Shown here piece after piece: positions 36,582 through 47,539 of a stretch of 64,000 nucleotides of DNA (the first letter of the stretch is position 1; the number at the start of each line of letters is the position of its first letter). Both the position numbers and the translations under genes were made by a program. Origin of the DNA: Balamuthia mandrillaris. Its lineage: Eukaryota > Discosea > Longamoebia > Balamuthiidae. Where the stretch lies: contig JAVKOQ010000173.1 of the NCBI GenBank assembly GCA_031835245.1, positions 51,998 through 115,997 of the forward strand, written 5' to 3'. The notes under the pieces were generated by a model, which was not told where the DNA came from, ran no database searches, and saw only the letters and a list, made by a program, of their open reading frames with translations.

Positions 36582-37859
36582 ATGGCGACACGAAAACGAC
36601 GGAGACCAACGTTGGAAGAGCTTGCTACCGAATGCCGGCTGGAGGAACAACAGCTCGAGGAACGGAACAAAAGGGAGCCCAGGGCAGAAGAGGAAGAGGA
36701 AGAGGATGAGAGTGAGGGTGAGGAGGAGGAGGAGGAGGGACCAACCCTTGAACAGCTCTTCCAAAACGGCAGGGTCTATCAGGCGTTGAAGGACAGCGAA
36801 GCTTCCTGGGACAGCTTGGTGAAGCTTCCCGAAGGGATCGTTCTTGGCCTTGGAAGAGAGTTGCAGCCCTTCGTCCTCCGTCACAGGGCGCGAGGGAGGA
36901 CCCCTTCTCTTACCTGGCTGGACCACGCCCTGCTGCTGCTTCTGCTTTATAGTTTGGCCTGCACCTTGGACGAGTTGGCCAGCCGCTTCCGCCTCAAAGC
37001 CTCCACGGTGGAGGGTGCCATCAACCGCATTCGCCCCCTTCTGCTGGAGTTGCTGCAAGCGAGGTGGTGGCAGGCGGATCGTCGCCGACCCGCTCCTCTG
37101 ATGAAGGAGGACGCCCTCTCTCCCCACGCTCACGTGGCTCTGCTCGTCGATAGCGCCAGCTTGGAGGTCTATCGACCACGCACCACCAGCGCGGAGGAAA
37201 GCAAGCTGTACTACGATGAGAAAAACAGGATCCATGCGCTCAAAAAAGAGGTGGCCGTGATGGCTTCCCCTCCTCACCTTGCCCTGTTTGCCTTCCCTGG
37301 AGCGGCTGGTTCAAGACAGGACCACTCCATCCTCAAGGAGCACTATGCCGCCTACATTCCGTACCTCACCAAAACTGCAGCCGAGGAGGCGCTTCTCCAA
37401 CCGGTGGATGGAGAGGAAGCCTGCTGGAGCGCATTGTTTGGCAGCCGGTACGCCTGGTGCAATGCCTTGGACACACCCGGTCTTCGCCGCGTGGTTCTCA
37501 AGAAGCGCTCTGAGCTACGAACGAACGAAGGCCGGTTGGAGGACCGCGAGCTGGCCGCCATTCATGCACCGGTGGAGTGCTTCTTCGGGCGAATGCATCG
37601 GCTGTGGGCCTTGCTCCGAACGCCATATCCGTACGACCGCAGCAAGTTCGACACGGACATCGACCTGGTCATTCTTTTGACCAACGAACACGTTCTTGGC
37701 GTGCAGCCTCTCGCCGAGGAGGACCAGAGATTTTACAGGGCTCACCTGCGTGCCAGGAGGGCGGCGGCCATTGAGCGAATAGCAGTAAGATCACATTGTA
37801 AACTTTCAAAACGCCAATTAAAAATCAAAAGCAACTTATTATTGTCGACAATGATCTGA
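36582..37859 (+). CDS. Harbinger/IS5-type DDE transposase-like protein, possibly domesticated
   Basis: An intron-less frame of 425 residues. An acidic N-terminus (EEEEEEDESEGEEEEEEG) is followed by TWLDHALLLLLLYSLACTLD and ASRFRLKASTVEGAINRIRP, a helix-turn-helix-like segment placed as in HARBI1 proteins. The DDE_Tnp_4 pattern follows: VALLVDSASLEVYRP (first Asp), YYDEKNRIHALKKEVAVMAS, FPGAAGSRQDHSIL (second Asp) and HAPVECFFGRMHRLWALLR (Glu). All three catalytic acids appear to be present. Base composition and codons match neighbouring host genes, no clear flanking terminal repeats or target-site duplication were found, and the frame is intact, so it may be a domesticated host gene. The last 20 residues could be intron read-through after a GTAAGA donor at about 37785. 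The 28-bp inverted repeat ends 30 bp upstream of the start. Confidence 0.75.
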   Translation: MATRKRRRPTLEELATECRLEEQQLEERNKREPRAEEEEEEDESEGEEEEEEGPTLEQLFQNGRVYQALKDSEASWDSLVKLPEGIVLGLGRELQPFVLRHRARGRTPSLTWLDHALLLLLLYSLACTLDELASRFRLKASTVEGAINRIRPLLLELLQARWWQADRRRPAPLMKEDALSPHAHVALLVDSASLEVYRPRTTSAEESKLYYDEKNRIHALKKEVAVMASPPHLALFAFPGAAGSRQDHSILKEHYAAYIPYLTKTAAEEALLQPVDGEEACWSALFGSRYAWCNALDTPGLRRVVLKKRSELRTNEGRLEDRELAAIHAPVECFFGRMHRLWALLRTPYPYDRSKFDTDIDLVILLTNEHVLGVQPLAEEDQRFYRAHLRARRAAAIERIAVRSHCKLSKRQLKIKSNLLLSTMI

Positions 37860-37963
37860 ATAGATTCTGATCGAGCCTTTATCGAAATAATTCCGAAAAA
37901 AGCAAGCATATTCGAAATTCTATCATTATTCTTCTAACTTTTCAAAATTTTCGATTGTCGACA
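37843..37963. promoter_or_regulatory. two TGTCGACA palindromes upstream of the acidic-tail gene
   Basis: ATTGTCGACAAT, a perfect 12-bp palindrome, at 37841-37852 (the last codons of the transposase frame), and TTGTCGACAG at 37955-37964, six bases before the next ATG. The intervening sequence is AT rich and holds no gene. Confidence 0.4.
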
Positions 37964-37969
37964 GATAGT

Positions 37970-39035
37970 ATGTTTCACGTCGACACAACAAAATCTCGAG
38001 CGAAGAAAGACGCGAAGACGATGCAACACACAAGAAGGCTTCTTCTCCCGAGGGACGCCCTTTGCCTTTGTTTCCAAAGACGATGCGCGACGACCCGCCT
38101 GGTGAACGACCCACCTTTGTGCTGGGACTGGGTTCGTCCTCAACGACGCTCTTTCTTCCCTTCCCTCCCTCCCTCCGCCATTTTGGACAAACGAAAGCAC
38201 GCGCCTCGATCGCCTCCTTCTCCTTCTTCCTTTGAAGCACCTTCACCGCCGCCGCTACCACCACACTCCTCCCCCTCTTCCTTTCCCTTTCAAAAAAAAG
38301 CGGCCTTCACCGCGGCTACTCCTCCCAAACCAAAAGTTCAGTTTTTAGAAGAGGAAGATGACGAAAGCGCCGAGCTGCAACGAAGAGAAGAACTGGATGC
38401 CTTCCTCGCGCTCTTGCAAGAGGACGAACAACCACAACAACAAACAGCAACGACAGCGACAGCAAACAGTCCTCTTCTCAAAGAACCGGACTTTGACTTT
38501 GCCAAAGAGCTGGAGAGAGAGGAAGAGTACGAAAAGCTGAGAAAGGGCGTTGATCTGGAAGAGGCGGAGGAGGAGGAGGAAGAGGGGAATGGGAAAAGCG
38601 GGAAGGGAAGCTTTTATAACGCGATGATGGACGGGGTCGACCTATCGTTTATCGAGGGACAAACGGACGAGCTCTCTGTTTTTATTCGACGTGCGTCCTC
38701 TCTCTCGCTCTCTCGTCTCACTTCTTATCTTCCTCGTTCTCTTCTCTCTTCCTTCTCCCATCTTCTCTCTTTCTCTCTCTCTCTCTCTCGTTTTCTCTCG
38801 TTTTCTCTCGTTTTCTCTCGTTTTCTCTCTTACTCTCTTTCTCTCCCTCTCTCTCTCTCTCTCGTTTTCTCTCGTTTTCTCTCTTACTCTCTTTCTCTCC
38901 CTCTCTCTTTCTCTCTTTCTCTCTTTCTCTCTTTCTCTCTTTCTCTCTTTCTCTCTTTCTCTCTTTCTCTCTTTCTCTCTTTCTCTCTTTCTCTCTTTCT
39001 CTCTTTCTCTCTTTCTCTCTTTCTCTCTTTCTCTC

Positions 39036-39069
<34 letters not shown>

Positions 39070-39730
39070 GTTTTTTCTTTCTCTTTTCTTGAAGCTAAAT
39101 AAAAAACATACCAACAAAAAAAGAGACGGACAGAGAGAACAGAAAGCTTGCGGTGGATGCGGAGTGGATGCAAACGGTGCCGGAATGGATAGACTATGAA
39201 ATACAATCCGATATGGCATTTCAGAGACTTCAAGACGAGTTTGCATTTCTTTCTCTCTTTTCTGTCCTTCCTTCCTTCCTTCCTTTCTCTTTATTCTTTT
39301 TTGTTTTAAAGTTAACCATTGAAAAAAAAGATTTGACGAGAGGTCAGAAAAAGGGGAGAGCATAACGGCTGAACGAGTAAAAAAACTGCACGATGACATG
39401 GAGCAGGTTCGCAAAAAGTTGGAGGAAGATTTTACCGACAAAGCAGCGGACAGACTTTACATGGAGAGCTTGGCACGAGGAGAACTCCTTCCTGGTATTG
39501 AAGAGGACTTGAAGTTTGCACAAAGTGTATATGGCGTTACGGCTGACGACGACGACTATGACGAAGACGATGACTACGACGATGAAGATGAAGACGACGA
39601 CTATGAAGATGAAGACGACGAAGACTATGACGATGAAGATGACTATGAAGATGAAGAAGACGAAGGAGACGAAGACGACGATGAAGAAAACAAAAGAAGA
39701 AATAGCGCGACGCTAAAGAAGAATATTTAA
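37970..39730 (+). CDS. hypothetical protein with Asp/Glu-rich C-terminal tail
   Basis: Exon 1 (37970 to about 38688) encodes a basic, low-complexity N-terminus (MFHVDTTKSRAKKDAKTMQH, then RRLLLPRDALCL), a Pro/Ser stretch, and a helical acidic region (FLEEEDDESAELQRREELDA, LLKEPDFDFAKELEREEEYE, then GKGSFYNAMMDGVDLSFIEG). A large TC-repeat intron (38690-39145) follows. Later exons give AEWMQTVPEWIDYEIQSDMA and VKKLHDDMEQVRKKLEEDFT, then LYMESLARGELLPGIEEDLK, before a tail of about 50 Asp/Glu/Tyr residues. The start is not certain: the first 80 residues look less like coding sequence than the rest, although a basic leader could be an organelle signal. I recognise no family. Confidence 0.6.
38766..39068 (+). 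repeat. (TTTCTC)n and (TC)n repeat in an intron
   Basis: About 300 bp, starting with CTCTCTCGTTTT units and continuing as more than 25 near-perfect TCTCTT hexamers. Pyrimidine on the sense strand. Confidence 0.9.
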
Positions 39731-39743
39731 GCATTATTCGTTT

Positions 39744-40784
39744 CTACTTCATGTATTTCTCTTTCAACGTATCGAAAAAGAACAAAGTGGAACGATAATC
39801 CGTTGGATAAACTTGAGAACAAAATGAAGTCTTATCTACATCCTCATCCTCTTCTTCACTTTCTCTATTCGTTATCACTCTTCTCCTCATCATCCTTTCA
39901 TCCGCTGCGAGTAACACCTTCTGCGTTTGTTGTAATGCAACATATCGTTGAATGTAGATTTGAGCACTCACCAAATACTCCAACAACACGCCCTGTTCTT
40001 TCTCTTCTGCTGCTCCTTCGTCTTTCATAAGTTTTCTCCATTCGCTCATCACATCATTTTTTCTTAGCTTTTTTCTGCTTCTTCTTCCACTTGTCTCTTC
40101 ATTCTTCTCCATCATCACTCTTTTCTTTGCTTCTTGTTGTTGTGCCTCTTTTTCATTCTCTCTTCTTCTTTTGGTCATCGTCAACTTTTCTTCTTCTTTC
40201 TCCAACTCTTCTCTCCGTTGGCTCAACTTATCCTCTTCCTTCTCCATTTTTCTTCTATGCTCCGCTCTTCTTCTCCGCTGCTCCTCTTTCATTCGCTTCG
40301 TTCTCTCTTTCAACTCTGCGATTCTCTGACAAACCTCTTCCATCTTTGCTTTCTCCATTTGTAGTTGTTGCTCCGCTTCCTCTCTTCTTTGTGTCGCTTC
40401 GAGCTTGATCGCTTCGACTTGTTCTTGTCTCGCCCGAGCTTCCACTTTTTTGAGGCCTAGTTTCTCCTTCAGGCGCAATGGTAACATCTGCTTTTCTTTT
40501 TCTTGCTCCAAAGAAGCAAGAGAGATGGTTATCCCTGCCTTTTCATTCACCTGTTGCTCTAAAGTGTTTCTCTCTGTTGTCTTTTGTGTGTTTATGTTAC
40601 TTAGACTTAAAAAGAGAAAACAGAAACAAGAATAAAGCAAACCAGCTGTTCAATCTCTAGTTTCGATTTATCGTTGGTATATCGCAAAAGTTCAGCTTTC
40701 TCCTCCAACATTTTCACCTCCTTCTTTGCTCTTTGCAGTTCCAACTGATCGTGTTTATTAACAGATGAGAAGATAAAAACGAGA

Positions 40785-40820
<36 letters not shown>

Positions 40821-41426
40821 AGAACGAACCATCAATTCTTGGTGCTCTTTTTCCAAATGAACGGCAACAAGAAACTCGCGTTCTTCTTGAGCGATAATGT
40901 CGTCTTCTTCCTTCTTCGCCTCCGTTTCGTCTTCTGCTTCTTCTTCAGCATCCCCATTCCCACGAGCGTTCACTCTGTGCAATACAGAAGGAACAGGCGG
41001 TGAAGCAGAAAGCGAAGAGGAATGAATGGGAGGAGATAAAAGCGAAGAAGCGGAAGAAGAAGAAGAAGCAAAGGAAAGAGGCTGTCGTAGAGGCGTTCGT
41101 GGCAACTCCTCTCCGGGTCGCCTTTTTGGGGTCATTCCAACCGCATTTGTGACTTGTCTCAATGGAGTTCTGGCCAGCTTCTCGCCTGGTTGTCTTTTTG
41201 GAGTTGCTGTTGCTGTTGTTCTCTTTGGAGTTGCCGAAGAAGTGGAAGAAAGAGGAAGAAGAAGCGAAGGAGGACTTTGTTGCTGTGCGTGGTTGTGGTT
41301 GGAGAGCGAAGCTCTTTTTTGTTGGTGTTGAGAGGAGGAGCGTCGTTTGTTCAGGGTTGGGCTGGAGAGCTCGCGAAGGGGCGTTCTTGGCAGTTCTCTT
41401 CGGCTTTGGAAGCCCTCTGCTCCCAT
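39744..41426 (-). CDS. coiled-coil protein with three RTPLR repeats, function unknown
   Basis: The stop lies 13 bp from that of the acidic-tail gene. The N-terminal exon contains three similar motifs, RRELPRTPLREL, PGEKLARTPLRQV and PGEELPRTPLRQP, each a TPxR site that fits the CDK consensus, within a Ser-rich stretch. After an acidic region (EAKKEEDDIIAQEEREFLVA) two further exons encode a continuous coiled coil: LQRAKKEVKMLEEKAELLRY, then LKEKLGLKKVEARARQEQVE, and on to KKLRKNDVMSEWRKLMKDEG, ending in QVYPTDYRSTLFFFDTLKEK. I start at the ATG at 41426 (MGAEGFQSRREL); the frame is open up to 41579 and another exon may precede it. The CDK-site repeats and coiled coil fit a cell-cycle structural protein, but this is inference. 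Confidence 0.7.
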
Positions 41427-41856
41427 TCCTGGCCACTCCTTTGAGTTAAATAAAAACCGTTCAACGAACGATGAGAAAGAAAGAAACGACAAGAAAGACG
41501 CGACAAGAAACAGGTTCAAGTATGTTCTAAGGAGAGGCACAAAAAAAATGTACCAAAGAGTTCCTCTGTTCTCCATCATCGTTGCTGTTGGAGGTACTCG
41601 CTCTCCTCATCTTTTTAATGCAGGCTTCCTATCAAACAATTAAACAAAATAATATAATACCAATTTTTTTTGTACAGAAACAAATTTAATTTTGGCGGGA
41701 AATGACATCAGCAGATCAAGATCGACGAAGGAAAATTTCAAAGCACCAATCTAAAATCAAATTCTAAGCCACCAATGGAAAATCAAATATCATTTTGGAA
41801 GACAGGAGAGAAGTGAGAGAAGAGAGGAGAAGTACGAAGAGGCTTTTATTGTTGGA

Positions 41857-43158
41857 TTAGGCCAGCTTATAAAAGTTGAGGTATCGGTCCGCAGAGACAG
41901 AGGCCAGCTCGTTGCCCTTGGGGCTGAATGCCACGCCCCACACCTGGTCGTTGTGCTCTGCAAACGTGTGAACGCATTCCTTGGATTGCGTGTCCCATAT
42001 TTTAACTGTTTTGTCACTCGAACTGCAAATAAAAGAGGAAAGAAAAAGAGAACAAGAGAATAAGAGCAAAGAACAGATTCCAATAAAAACGGTGCAGCGT
42101 GAAAGAGAGAGAGAGAGAGAGAGAGAGAAAAGAAGAAAGAGAAAGAGAGAAAGAGAGAAAGAGAGAAAGAGAGAAAGAAGGAGAGAGAGAGAGAGAGAGA
42201 GAGAAAAGCGAAATGAGTTTACCCAGTTGCAAAGTATTTAGAGTCAGGGCTGTAAGCAACAGAAAGAACCCAAGAGGAATGTCCAGAGACACTGCTGATC
42301 ATGTCCGCTCGTTCACTGCAATAAAGCGAAATAAACAATAATGAATAAGTGGGAAAGTATAAAAACGAAAGAAAAATAGAGAAGAGAAAAGCGTACACGT
42401 CATAAAGATTAACGTGCATATCGTCGGAGGCTGTCAACAACAACAGAGAATCTTGAGAGAAGGTGAGAGAACGAACAGCCATTGCATGACCTAAACAACA
42501 ACGAAGCGCAAGTAAGAAAGAGGGAAAAAGGTAATGCACAGACAAGTTGAGAGAGACCTTCAATAGAATGCAGTCGTTTGCCTTCTTGAAGGTCGAATAT
42601 GGTGACAACGCCGTCCATGGCACCACATGCCACGAACCGCCCGTTTGGACTCTTTTTTTTTAAACAGTTAGAAATAGGAGAAGAGGAGGAGGAGGAGGAG
42701 GAGGAGGAGGACAAGAAGAAGAAGAAGAAGAAGAAGAAGAAGAAGAAGAAGAAGAAGAAGAAGAAGAGCAAGAAAGAGCAAGAGCAAGAGCAAGAGCAAG
42801 AGCAAGAGCAAGAGCAAGAGCAAGAGCAAGAGCAAGAGCAAGAGCAAGAGCAAGAGCAAGAGCAAGAGCAAGAGCAAGAGCAAGAGCAAGAGCAAGAGCA
42901 AGAGCAAAAAAGATTGCAGGCATTACATAAGCAACACTCATGGCAAACTTGCCGTTGGGTTCTAACGTTTGTGCTTTCTCTCCTGTCTCCACGCTCCAAA
43001 TGTTGATGTTGCCAGATTTACTGCCAGAGGCAATGAACTTGCCGTCTGGGCTGAAGGCTATCGACCACGTCTCCACTATTGCCATCATAACAAATACCAT
43101 TTGAATAAATAGAAAGAGAAAGGAAAAACAGAAACAAAAGAGTGGCGAGAGGGAGAGA

Positions 43159-43200
<42 letters not shown>

Positions 43201-43585
43201 GAAACCTGGAGAAGCATCGATGGTGCGAAGAAGAGTTCCTTTGTCCATATCCCAAAGTTTAATGTTGCTGTCGAGTGAGCTGGATGCCACCACTGTTGCA
43301 GTTTGAGAGAGGAGCAGAGAAGCAGAGAAGAGAGAGAGAGAGAAAAGAGACGAGAGACGAGAGACGAGAGACGAGACACGAAGTGAGCGCCGAATCGACA
43401 AAAGCCCTCTAGTTTTTGTGTGGGAGGCGGGTACTAACGGTTGCCAGCAGGGTTGACAGCCACCGAAATAACGCCCCATTGGTGTCCTTCAAACTTTTTC
43501 TCAGCAGTGGTCTTATCCTCAGGCGACCTTTTTTATGTGTTGCGTGTTGTTCCTTTAGTCCCATGCGAATGAGAGAGCGGGAGGG

Positions 43586-43661
<76 letters not shown>

Positions 43662-43798
43662 AAGTCTCACCAAACTTTAACAGCCTCATCCACCGAGCCT
43701 GTCACTATTTTGTTGGATGCAGCGCTCCACGCTACCGACCAAATGGAATCCTCATGCGCGTCTGCCACTCTTGTCGACACTTCAAACTGGGTTTCCAT
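41857..43798 (-). CDS. WDR61: WDR61/Ski8-type WD40 protein
   Basis: A seven-bladed beta-propeller shared by the Ski complex (exosome cofactor) and, in animals and plants, the Paf1 complex. Spliced exons give METQFEVSTRVADAHEDSIW, KIVTGSVDEAVKVW, KFEGHQWGVISVAVNPAGN, VVASSSLDSNIKLWDMDKGT, WSIAFSPDGKFIASGSKSGN and INIWSVETGEKAQTL. Then GRFVACGAMDGVVTIFDLQE, HAMAVRSLTFSQDSLLLLTA, GHSSWVLSVAYSPDSKYFAT, IWDTQSKECVHTFAEHNDQV and WGVAFSPKGNELASVSADRY follow, ending NFYKLA. Blade order and wording match WDR61 (ASSSLDxxIRLWD, HAMPIRSLTFSPDSQLL, GHASWVLNVAF). The start is the ATG at 43798. An intron near 42670-42910 carries a long AGAGCA/GAA repeat. Confidence 0.93.
42678..42908 (+). repeat. (GAG)n-(GAA)n-(AGAGCA)n compound repeat in a WDR61 intron
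   Basis: GAG units, about 20 GAA units, and then about 22 AGAGCA hexamers up to 42905. In the transcript it is TTC and TGCTCT. Confidence 0.9.
43190..43670 (+). repeat. (GA)n tracts in two WDR61 introns
   Basis: GA dinucleotide runs at about 43160-43200 and 43588-43660, and a GAGACGA run at 43345-43380. All are TC rich on the sense strand. Confidence 0.8.
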
Positions 43799-43977
43799 AG
43801 AACATGCATGCGTTTCATCAAATTTTTTTAAAAACACTCAAAGCAAAACATAAACCTAAACAACAAGCATAGGCCTTACCATGATGGAGCTGAGAGGAGG
43901 GATTGAATCAGCCTTCGTATCCAATCGGGTCACACACAAAAAAAGTTAATCGGATTCAGAAAGTATTTTTGTTCGCT

Positions 43978-44048
43978 TGTCGACACAAACACTTCATGTC
44001 GACACAAAACATTTTCAGAAGAACCCTCAGATGAAATTTTTGTCGACA
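43978..44048. promoter_or_regulatory. cluster of three TGTCGACACA motifs between WDR61 and the PH-domain gene
   Basis: TGTCGACA at 43978-43985, 43997-44004 and 44041-44048, each followed by CA, within 71 bp in the divergent intergenic region. A fourth copy (43772-43779) sits inside the WDR61 coding start. The surrounding 43799-44243 region contains no supported gene. Confidence 0.5.
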
Positions 44049-44243
44049 CAGCATCGCATTTTGGTGAAATCCGAAACGACGCAAAGCAGGAGACGGTCCC
44101 ATCCGGGTTATCACTGAAATGTGTCCGCCTACGGGGGCGCCTTATCGTTGGACATAATCGAAATGCATTCCAATCCGACACTGGGCACTTGAAGCAAGCA
44201 GGGCAAACGAGAAGAGACGAACAACCAAAGGCTCACCGTTAAG

Positions 44244-45291
44244 ATGCAAGCAAACCCAGGTTCATTGCCCACAGACAGCCGCAAAACCCGTAGCCGCAGA
44301 AGAAGCGCGCCGCAGCCGCTTAACGCCCAGCTCCAAAAGAGCCTCTCCGACCAAAGGGAACTTCAAAAGGGCAGTTCGGAGAGCGATTCCTCGGATCTTT
44401 CTGACAGAGAATCCCCTTCCCCCGACAAAGAACAGAAACAAAGGCTGACTTCCCTTAACGAAAACGAAGAAGGAGAAAAGAAGAAACCCAGAAGATCAAG
44501 TCTTTTGGGCATGCTGAAGAAACCGGCCAAGGAGAAGAATAATAACAAACAAAGTAGCTCCTCTGTAGGAAATGCAAGCAACAACTTTGACAGAAGGTCT
44601 ATGTCCAGCCCCGAGGTTGGTCAAAATGTAACAAAGACAGCCGAAGAGGCGGAAGGAGAGGACGTAGAGCGGCAGAACAAAAGGCTGGCAAAGGAAAAGA
44701 GAAAGAGGAAAATAAAGAAGAAGATGGAGAAGCGAAAGTCTGCTCAGCGCTCTGCCAAGGCCATGGATCGTCTCTTTGGAGATCCTTTGGTATGTAAGGC
44801 ATTTTTTATTGGTTCGTTCTGTTTGTTTAGTTTCTTGTCTTTGGTTTTTGTTTTCTGGGCTGTAGCAAAACGAGGTGAAGCTGGACAAACCAGACAAGGA
44901 AGGAAGGCTCTTTGTCAGAAAGTATCCGCGTCACAAATGGGACAAGGAATACGTCATTCTACGCAAAAAGAAACTGCACTTCTTGAAACATAAAGGGGTA
45001 CGTGCTTCTTCCTCCCTGTTCCTCTTTCCTTCGCTTACCGAGAGTTCATTCCATCGAAACACGTCTCCCTCATCTTCCTTCGTTCAGGAACTTCCACCCA
45101 GACGGTCGATCGACATTCGAGAGGCGGACTTTGAGCAGGTCGCCAAAGTTTCAAAGAACCTGGACCACTGCCTGGAGATGACGCATGAACGCGGCATCTA
45201 TTTCATGGGACACAAGGACGAGGCCGTTGTAAAGGAGTGGTTGACCGCCCTAGAAACGAACCAAGAGAAGTATGGCCACAAGAAAAAGTGA
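44244..45291 (+). CDS. PH-domain protein with Ser-rich basic N-terminus
   Basis: Three exons. The first (44244 to about 44789) encodes a disordered Ser/Lys-rich region (SQ and SP sites; PRRSSLLGMLKKP) and a Lys/Arg-rich helix (RLAKEKRKRKIKKKMEKRKS). The second and third give a C-terminal PH domain: DKEGRLFVRKYPRHKWDKEY, then VILRKKKLHFLKHKG, the middle strands around IDIREADFEQVAK, and YFMGHKDEAVVKEWLTALET with the conserved Trp of the terminal helix. PH domains bind phosphoinositides or proteins; the basic residues in the first strands would fit lipid binding, but the partner is unknown. No other domain is seen. Confidence 0.8.
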
Positions 45292-46770
45292 GGTTCAAGG
45301 AGAGATTGTACAAAGAAAAGGAAAGGGAAGACTGATGATGATACTGCTTTTGGCAGACCCAATACCGAGCAACCAACAAAAGAAAAAAGATCTTGTAACC
45401 CTATAGTGGCAGGAAGTGAGGCTAACTAAAATGAATCCAATCAATGCTGAAATTTGACGATCTCAAATTTGTCGCCAATAAATACGAAAATACTTTCCGA
45501 TCTTTTTTGAATCCGGATTGGTTCGGGAGATATGCTCGGATCATTCCAAACCGTCCCATTGGGTAATCCTTCGAATCTTACAACCAATTTTTTTATTTTT
45601 TTTTTCGGAACTCCAATTTTTTCTTTTGTTTTCACTTTTTATTAGCGCTCTCTCCGCAAAACAACAACCGAGAAAAGCGTAGCAAGCGAAGCGGGACAAA
45701 CAACGCAAAGCAAAGCAAAGCTAAGCGAAGCGAGCAGCAGCAGCCTTTTTTTTTTTTTTTTTACCACACACACACGCACACACACGCACACACACGCACA
45801 TCCCTTCACGCGCATACGCACGCGGACAAAGCGAAAAAAAAAAGTAGCAGGAGCGAACAAAAAAAACAAATACCAATCGAGTAGCAAAAACCACCCGCTC
45901 ATCCTCCTCTTGAGTAGGCGAAGAGATTTGGGATTTTGGGGAATAGAAGGGAAAGGAGGTGGAGGTGTTTTTTTTTTTTGTTGGGTTTGATTTGAAGATT
46001 TATTTTTTCAAGTGTAGTTTGAATTATTACTTTTTTGATTCATTTTTTTTGGCATATCCGAGGGGAAAAAAAAAAAACAAAAGTTCACCCCCCCAAAAGA
46101 GCCAAGTTGAAGATCAACTGAACTCTCCCTCTTTTTTTTTTTTTTGATTTTTTTTGTGCTCAAATCTTCTCCTCCTCCTCCGCCTTGTACTTGCACCACT
46201 ACTCCCCTTTTCTACTTCTCACACAGTTCCTACAAAAAGCTTTTTTCTCTCTCCCTCCCTCTCTCCCCTCATCTTGAAAAGCAAAGCCTCTTTTCTTCCT
46301 AACAAAAACAACAACAACAACAACTCCTCAACCTCACTCCTGCTTCTTCTCCCTTCTTCTTCTTTGGACAATAGCAACACCACCTTCTTCACAAACCGCA
46401 ACTCTCTCTCCCTCCATCTCTCCAACAACTTCTCATCGTCGGGAACTTTCTCAATCTTTCACCACTTTGCACAAGAGAAAGAAGAGCGATACAACGTCTT
46501 TGGACCAAAAAGAGAGAGAGACTATTTTCACAAGCCAAAAACACGACCTTTTCGGGCCCATCAACAAAACAACAAACGCGACGACTTCTTCGCTTTTTTT
46601 TTTGATTTTCTATTATTACTTTGTTTGCTGCCTCAACCTCCTTTTTTTTTTCTCTCTTATATTTTCGTTGAAGAAGGAACTGCCTTTCCTGTCTTTCCTG
46701 TAAAGGCTTTTTTTGTTTCCTTCTCTTCTTTTTTTGTTTATCATCTCTTTTCACTTTTAGCCCTGTGTTA
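45292..46770. other. 1.5-kb region without a gene; long pyrimidine-rich leader of the vasculin-like gene
   Basis: Contains AAGC/AAAGC repeats (about 45695-45745), a CACACACACGCA repeat (about 45763-45805), and from about 45960 an increasingly T/C-rich sequence up to the ATG at 46771, probably 5' UTR or a UTR intron. A 64-codon minus-strand frame (45635-45441, with RFEGLPNGTVWNDP) was seen but not called. Confidence 0.4.
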
Positions 46771-47501
46771 ATGAATCAGAACTTTCATGGAGTTCATCAT
46801 TATCATTCCAGCGGCAAAAAGCTCAACACCACTTATACCCACAACAAGACGAGAGCAACGACAACAACCATTTCGTCAACAACGTTAGGCCCAGAGCTCT
46901 TTTACTCCTCTTCTGCCTCTTCTCAACCATCGAAGAGCGCAGTGGAGGAGGCCTCCACCATATCCTTCATCCCTGAATGGCTCAAGGAGAAGCCGCTGCA
47001 CCACTCCACACCGGCCGCCTTCACCAGGGCTCACCACCACCAACAAAAGTATGGTGGCGGCGGGAGAACGAGAGGACATTCCAATAATGGTATTTTTCTC
47101 CCCTTCTGTCTCTCCCCTCTCTTCTCTCCCTCCTCAGTTCTTAGTTTTCATTCACTCACGTGCTTTGTTTGGAATTCAGGTTATACAAAAGAAGATGGAG
47201 GCACCCGGCCCCGAAAGAATTACACCCCTCTTACCGGCAAGCAGCCCACCAAAAATGGTCAAGCCCGAGAAACGTCTCCCCCCTATCCCTTTAATCGCTC
47301 ACAATCTGCTCCGAGCTTTGAGGAACGACCTTCTTTGTCCATTGTGCCTCCTGCCAGACCCACCACCCCGCCTCAGACTACTTCCCCTCGACCGGTTCGT
47401 TTCTCTCCCTCCGTCTTCTTTTTTTTTTCTCTGGTTACTAATATTTACATATTTGTGTTTATAGTTTCAGCTTGACCGAGAACAAGATTTTGTAAGTGTC
47501 T

Positions 47502-47539
<38 letters not shown>

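Noticed and set aside
37979-37984. Additional GTCGAC sites inside coding sequences (for example 8508, 37979, 38635)
   Set aside because: They lack the flanking T and A of the full palindrome and fall in ordinary codons, so they were not counted as motif copies.
36582-39730. Transposase and acidic-tail protein as one spliced gene
   Set aside because: A GTAAGA donor exists near 37785, but the transposase frame has its own stop and the next segment shows no transposase features.
45441-45635. 64-codon minus-strand frame with RFEGLPNGTVWNDPS
   Set aside because: Short, in AT-rich intergenic DNA, without supporting exons. A weak likeness to 43930-44110 suggested a dispersed repeat, but the match is too patchy to claim.
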